A stretch of 64,000 bases of DNA. Source: Paulinella micropora (Eukaryota; Cercozoa; Imbricatea; Euglyphida). The notes under the pieces were generated by a model. The model saw only the letters and a program-made list of their open reading frames with translations. It did no database searches and was not told where the DNA came from. Position 1 is the stretch's first letter; the number at the start of each line of letters is the position of its first letter. Position numbers and translations under genes: made by a program. Below, one piece after another: positions 58,540-64,000 of the stretch. The stretch is taken from contig BJOX01000076.1 of assembly GCA_009731375.1 (NCBI GenBank), positions 398,162 through 462,161 on the forward strand, given 5' to 3'.

Positions 58540-60056
58540 GAACAGCAACAGCCTACCAGGCACTACGAATATGGCAACAAGCGCAAAGTATCGAAAATCA
58601 TCGAACAAAACTCTATGCTTGCAATGTACTCTCCCATCACCTAAGGAAGAAGCATCCCCTCATCCTTTCCAACAAAACCTTTACCATGCAGGTGAACGAC
58701 AGAATGTGCATCAACAGAAGATCTCTGAGAGCCATACAAGAGCAAATTCTACGCGTCTTCCTCTCCGATAGAAATATCCGGAAGACTACCCCCTCCCTAT
58801 GCAAAATCAGCTACAAACGACCGGGCTCAATCGCATCAAGACTCATCAATGCCCCACGACACCTTGCAAAGTTCAAACTCCAACCACACACCATGAGACA
58901 ACCAGCTTGCACCTGCAAAACTTGGCCGAAACGCTTATTTTCATCACACGCCTCAGTCCGACTAGCAACAGCACAGGGAGTCATAGGACGCGTAGGCAAA
59001 CTAAGTGCAGCTACGATACCACACCCAACACCGGGCTTCATCCTCAAGTCTCTCCTGGGCTCCACCATCTCCTTCGTAAAAAGAATCCAAACGGCCCTAC
59101 GCCTACCGACAATTGACTTCGAACGGAAACAAACGCAATCAAATGCAGAACTAGACACGTCGGATGAAGATAAACTCGACTGCAAAGCCTGGATCAACCT
59201 ACTCTACGCCATGGCTGAAGCACTACACCTCCTCAGTCGTCTTATCGATACCTATAAAAACCTCAGCGAAACCTGCCCAAAACCACCACCGAACTCCGTT
59301 TCTGAGAAAGATGCTAGCTTGGTCCAAATATATCTATCCCGCATGGTGGTCCAAGCACTAGACAAGAACAACAATCAACTATGGGCGGAATGCCCAGTCC
59401 TCACTTGGGAACGCATTCAGAAAGAAGTAATCAAGGCGCCCTCTTTTATGCCTGTATCAACAAATCGCAAAGAACTACTGCATGCCTACCGCACTGATTT
59501 CCAACAACACAACCTTCAACGCTTTGGATCCCTTAGAACTCGAAAAATATCAACTCACTCCACAACGCTCTTACCGAAAAACAAAGACCCTGTGAACAAA
59601 ACCAGACTTATCTGCAATCAAGCCCGTTCACCATGGCGCTCAATCCTACGCAGAGTTGGCAAAGTCCTAAGTTTCCTAATCCTTGAATTCTCTCGTCGTG
59701 TCCGCACCTTCAACCTCAACAGGCTAGATGAAATCCGATCCCATCTCCATCGTGCATACAAAACTTTCTCGAACCTCAATGCAACAGAGGACTCGAAACG
59801 AACTGTTAGAGTTTTCCAATTTGACGTAAGCAAATGTTCACATGGCTGGCCCAATCCAGCACCATCCAATCTCTACGCTTTGCCCTTGCGTACATCACCT
59901 TCCAACCCCCGCAAAGTCGAAACTGGAAACCCGTCGTCTACATCTCCAAGACCCGCAAGGAAAATGGAAAGTATGATGTCGGATGGAATCGAAGCTACGC
60001 TCCGCACGACTATTTTGCCTTCACCTTTGACGACATCATCAACATTGTATCCCTAG
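58437..60056 (+). CDS. retroelement linker, Cys-x-Cys segment and RT fingers
   Basis: Contains ACTCKTWP (Cys-x-Cys) near 58905, a long linker, then RT N-terminal motifs: LLPKNKD, KTRLICNQARSPWRS, and motif A VFQFDVSK near 59815-59834. After AGCAAA the palm continues in the next frame (MFTWLAQSS), so one A appears to be missing at 59829-59832. Confidence 0.6.
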   Translation: MLNPSSNSGAILEQTSDLRVELIAYHPYRWIKHLRTATAYQALRIWQQAQSIENHRTKLYACNVLSHHLRKKHPLILSNKTFTMQVNDRMCINRRSLRAIQEQILRVFLSDRNIRKTTPSLCKISYKRPGSIASRLINAPRHLAKFKLQPHTMRQPACTCKTWPKRLFSSHASVRLATAQGVIGRVGKLSAATIPHPTPGFILKSLLGSTISFVKRIQTALRLPTIDFERKQTQSNAELDTSDEDKLDCKAWINLLYAMAEALHLLSRLIDTYKNLSETCPKPPPNSVSEKDASLVQIYLSRMVVQALDKNNNQLWAECPVLTWERIQKEVIKAPSFMPVSTNRKELLHAYRTDFQQHNLQRFGSLRTRKISTHSTTLLPKNKDPVNKTRLICNQARSPWRSILRRVGKVLSFLILEFSRRVRTFNLNRLDEIRSHLHRAYKTFSNLNATEDSKRTVRVFQFDVSKCSHGWPNPAPSNLYALPLRTSPSNPRKVETGNPSSTSPRPARKMESMMSDGIEATLRTTILPSPLTTSSTLYP

Positions 60057-60937
60057 ACTTTGCACACTCTCATTTCACTCTTGGAGACGCTGTCTTTGTC
60101 GAAAAAGACGGATACCCGATCGGCGGATACCTCTCCTCACCCCTGGCACAAATGAAATGTATGCGCGATGAGGCAGTCCTTATTCGCACCCTTCTAAGCA
60201 CATCCTTCGCAAAACAAACCTATGGCATACGCCAAATCGACGACCTCCTACTACTCATAGTTGCCAATTGGAACAATGAACTAGAAGCCAATGAAGCCCA
60301 CAAACTACTGCAAACAATACGTGACTCTGGCACAACTATCGAATCCCCATCACACCCCCACGCCTATACGGGGGGCCTTGAACTGGAAGAAAATACTCCA
60401 ACGCAAAAAGACGCTGCCTTCATTGTGGATTTCGCAGGGGTATCGATCCAACTACACCAAGACCCGACTCGAGGCTTCAGTATGCGACCACTCTTCAAGA
60501 ACGGGAAGGATATGATGACCCACAACCAGCAACCAATACCACGCCTTCCACCCTACTCCCATTACATCAACCGTACGATACTCCATGGCACCCTGGTCGG
60601 AATGCTAGCTAACTTCGCACGCCAAACCACTTCCCAAGACCTTCTCTCTCGGCAACACTACAACTTATGGTGGAGATTCCCTACCCGAGCTCTATCTGGA
60701 AAGCTGCCCTTGATCAAATATACTTCCTCTGCCCTGACGAATGGAGGGACCTGGCCATCATCATACGCACCTTCGCTTGCTTACCGACCAATGGCAATTC
60801 CTACGCAACTCCTTTCCACAAGCTACAGATACATGGTGACCCTACAAACAAATATAAAACCATGCACTAGCCCGATTAACCTTCTTACAAATCCGCAAGT
60901 TACTAACACATCTCAAATATTCCACTCTTATCCTTAA
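59834..60937 (+). CDS. retroelement reverse transcriptase palm and thumb
   Basis: Motif A end FTW, then FTFDDIINIVSLDF, motif B-like DGYPIGGYLSSPLAQ, and the catalytic motif C as QIDDLLLL (IDD at 60236-60244). The thumb/C-terminal part follows to TAA at 60935-60937, overlapping the right terminal repeat. The ATG at 59834 is internal to the ancestral frame, so this is the 3' part of a broken RT gene rather than a separate protein. Confidence 0.75.
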   Translation: MFTWLAQSSTIQSLRFALAYITFQPPQSRNWKPVVYISKTRKENGKYDVGWNRSYAPHDYFAFTFDDIINIVSLDFAHSHFTLGDAVFVEKDGYPIGGYLSSPLAQMKCMRDEAVLIRTLLSTSFAKQTYGIRQIDDLLLLIVANWNNELEANEAHKLLQTIRDSGTTIESPSHPHAYTGGLELEENTPTQKDAAFIVDFAGVSIQLHQDPTRGFSMRPLFKNGKDMMTHNQQPIPRLPPYSHYINRTILHGTLVGMLANFARQTTSQDLLSRQHYNLWWRFPTRALSGKLPLIKYTSSALTNGGTWPSSYAPSLAYRPMAIPTQLLSTSYRYMVTLQTNIKPCTSPINLLTNPQVTNTSQIFHSYP

Positions 60938-61440
60938 CCTATTCTCCTCATGCCGCACAGGCTCCCGGCTTGACTAACCGGGGGAACTAGTAAAATCACT
61001 GAGGAACTAGTAATATACTATCAGTAACAAAATCAGTCAAACTTATTTCCACCCTACCAGTAATCTCTCACCTACGGTGCACCGGAAAATTTCCCCTTTT
61101 ACAAAAGCAATTTCCCTTTTTACCCATATCAACTCGTAATTTTCTCACTTTGACCGTACTACCAACGTTTCCATTTTAACACAACCACATCCATAACCAC
61201 ACAACAAAACCAACCGAAACTAGTCTTGCAACAGGACTTCCGCCTCACAACCTTCGAATTCGTCGTGAGCATACCGCACAAATTTTGGCAACTAAGCACA
61301 CACCAAAAACCCTTGACCCTTACCTTACCCTTACCCTCAAACTCAAACTTAAACTTGCATTTACTTAACCTTTGGCAAAGGGGTGAGCACGGTCACTCGA
61401 GATCTGGTAAACCCCTGTTATTAAAGAACTATTATTGAAA
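60934..61440 (+). repeat. right direct terminal repeat of the retroelement
   Basis: Starts ttaacctattctcctcatgc, immediately overlapping the RT stop codon, and ends agaactattattgaaa. Differs from the left copy by a 3-nt insertion (acc) and about eight substitutions. Confidence 0.9.
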
Positions 61441-62040
61441 AATGAAGTAAGTCAGCCAGTCAAAACATCATTCACGATAGATATGGGGGAAAAAAGGATG
61501 TTGACAGAGCAAGTCCGAACCGGCGTCAAATATTATCTGAGATACAAACCACTGTAAACTTATGATAGGTTGCCACGGTAAGAGGTTTAACTTATGAAGA
61601 TTCTTCTAGGTTGGGTATTGGAGTAGTGGTATAGCCTGGTTCCTTGCGAAATTATTAGTATATAAAAGTAAAAAAATCCAGATGGTATTGTTATTGCACA
61701 TTTAAGTATATAAATTTAAGGGTTCCTCAAAAAGTTATTGATCATCATTCAATTAGTGTGAGTACGGATGCCGGAGACTCCACCCGGCTGAGTCTGCTAA
61801 ATGATAAATATTGATAGATCAATAAATAAGTATTAATTAACGTGACTGATCAGCAAGACATGGTTATTAATACCATTACCCAGACACCTGACTTCTTCTG
61901 CCGTTAGTCTACTGTAGTCTGCTTTTTTTCTCTCTTTGTTCGCCCCTGCTTTTACTTATGTTCGCCGACTTACATGCTTCCTTTTCAGCTTCTACGAAAA
62001 GCAAGTGTTCTTCAATAATAAAAGCCTGGGTTACGGTTAC
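61441..62040. other. unique right flank of the retroelement
   Basis: About 600 nt, AT-rich, with no clear exon or repeat. No convincing target-site duplication with the left flank was seen. Confidence 0.5.
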
Positions 62041-62716
<676 letters not shown>

Positions 62717-63171
62717 TGGGTGCCATCTGTCGACAGACAGAGAATTAGGGGATGGTGTGGGTGTGCTGGGCCCGTGGTGGGGTGCCTTATGTGTGCCTAG
62801 CCATACGCCTATGAGTCACATGCCGAAATAGCGACGGGAAGCACAATCCTGTTCCCTCAGGGTGCCCTTTCTCGCTTGTTGAGCCCGGAATAAAACCCAC
62901 AGTGCTCTGTCGGTTTATACTAGACTGTCGAACAGTCTCGAAACTCCATCTGCTTACTGGGCCCTCTGTAATGGAGGTGGGAGCTCGTTCTGCAAGGGGC
63001 GCTTATGGAACGAGCCCTGGCCCCGCCTGGTACTAGGGAGCTTTGGTATCGCCTGTATCAGTCCCTTCCGTGCAAACATCACGGCTTAGCTGGGCATCGG
63101 GTCAATACTTTACAGACTTCCTTGGTTGACGAAATCAGAAGCTCCTTTTTTCTGACATTAGTCGATATCTC

Positions 63172-63173
<2 letters not shown>
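62717..63173 (+). mobile_element. R1 repeat, copy 7 (full length)
   Basis: From tgggtgccatctgtcgacag to gatatctcatc; TATC arrays on both sides. Confidence 0.85.

Positions 63174-64000
<827 letters not shown>

Larger units (their letters stand above)
53803..61440 (+). mobile_element. retroelement with 505-bp direct terminal repeats, Penelope-like
   Basis: Direct repeats 53803-54306 and 60934-61440 flank about 6.6 kb of coding-like sequence, all on the plus strand. In order: an Arg/Ser-rich segment, a Ser/Thr/Pro-rich segment, a Gln/Lys/Glu-rich segment, a GIY-YIG-like segment, a CTC (Cys-x-Cys) segment and a reverse transcriptase ending exactly at the right repeat. There is no integrase, protease or tyrosine recombinase, and the repeats lack TG...CA ends, so this is not an ordinary LTR element. 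Direct repeats plus a GIY-YIG segment ahead of the RT fit Penelope-like elements with permuted domains (the Chlamys/Naiad type). The repeats differ by about eight substitutions and one 3-nt indel, suggesting a recent insertion, yet the reading frame is broken several times. Confidence 0.75.

Overview
The window is nuclear DNA from a eukaryote with a very heavy simple-repeat load. Evidence: GT-AG introns, a NOG1 ribosome-assembly GTPase gene, a JmjC-type oxygenase gene, a tRNA-derived SINE and a retroelement with long direct repeats. The host cannot be named from sequence alone; a protist or alga with a large repeat-rich genome (a chromerid alga would fit) is a low-confidence guess. About three quarters of the window is microsatellite. 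Assembly gaps: 2352-3247, 8766-9103, 10091-10100, 23365-23374, 29644-29692, 31154-31368, 31734-31957, 36986-37571, 39872-39881, 40272-40281, 40668-40691, 41124-41133, 44369-44620, 47403-48227 and 50395-50716. The huge uninterrupted reading frames (up to about 3,700 codons) are microsatellite translations, not genes.

Layout. 1-1.4 kb: GATA-type repeat with one dispersed repeat (called R1 here). 1.4-3.85 kb, minus strand: 5' half of NOG1 in four clear exons, with introns filled by CATA, AAC and GAA repeats. 3.85-4.45 kb: divergent intergenic region. 4.45-51.9 kb, plus strand: a split gene that I assembled by hand. It has about 23 small exons (21-94 nt) whose phases agree from one to the next and which together encode a JmjC/cupin-fold Fe(II)/2-oxoglutarate oxygenase. 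Its 5' introns and last intron are 55-78 nt, while those between are 0.4-11 kb of microsatellite, SINEs, R1 copies, foldback elements and gaps. One intron is an 11-kb, almost pure pyrimidine tract. 51.9-52.5 kb: coding-like fragments. 53.8-61.4 kb: a retroelement with 505-bp direct terminal repeats, a GIY-YIG-like segment, a Cys-x-Cys segment and a reverse transcriptase, broken by frameshifts. 62.0-64 kb: a probable minus-strand gene fragment in TATC repeats with another R1 copy.

The most unusual observation is that most exons of the oxygenase gene are preceded (sometimes followed) by one to six truncated copies of the exon edge. Each copy carries the splice site plus about 12-45 nt of exon, and the copies are spaced by the same microsatellite that abuts the real exon. 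They form arrays of decoy splice sites. A degenerate fifth NOG1 exon looks like the same thing, so the process appears to be general at this locus.
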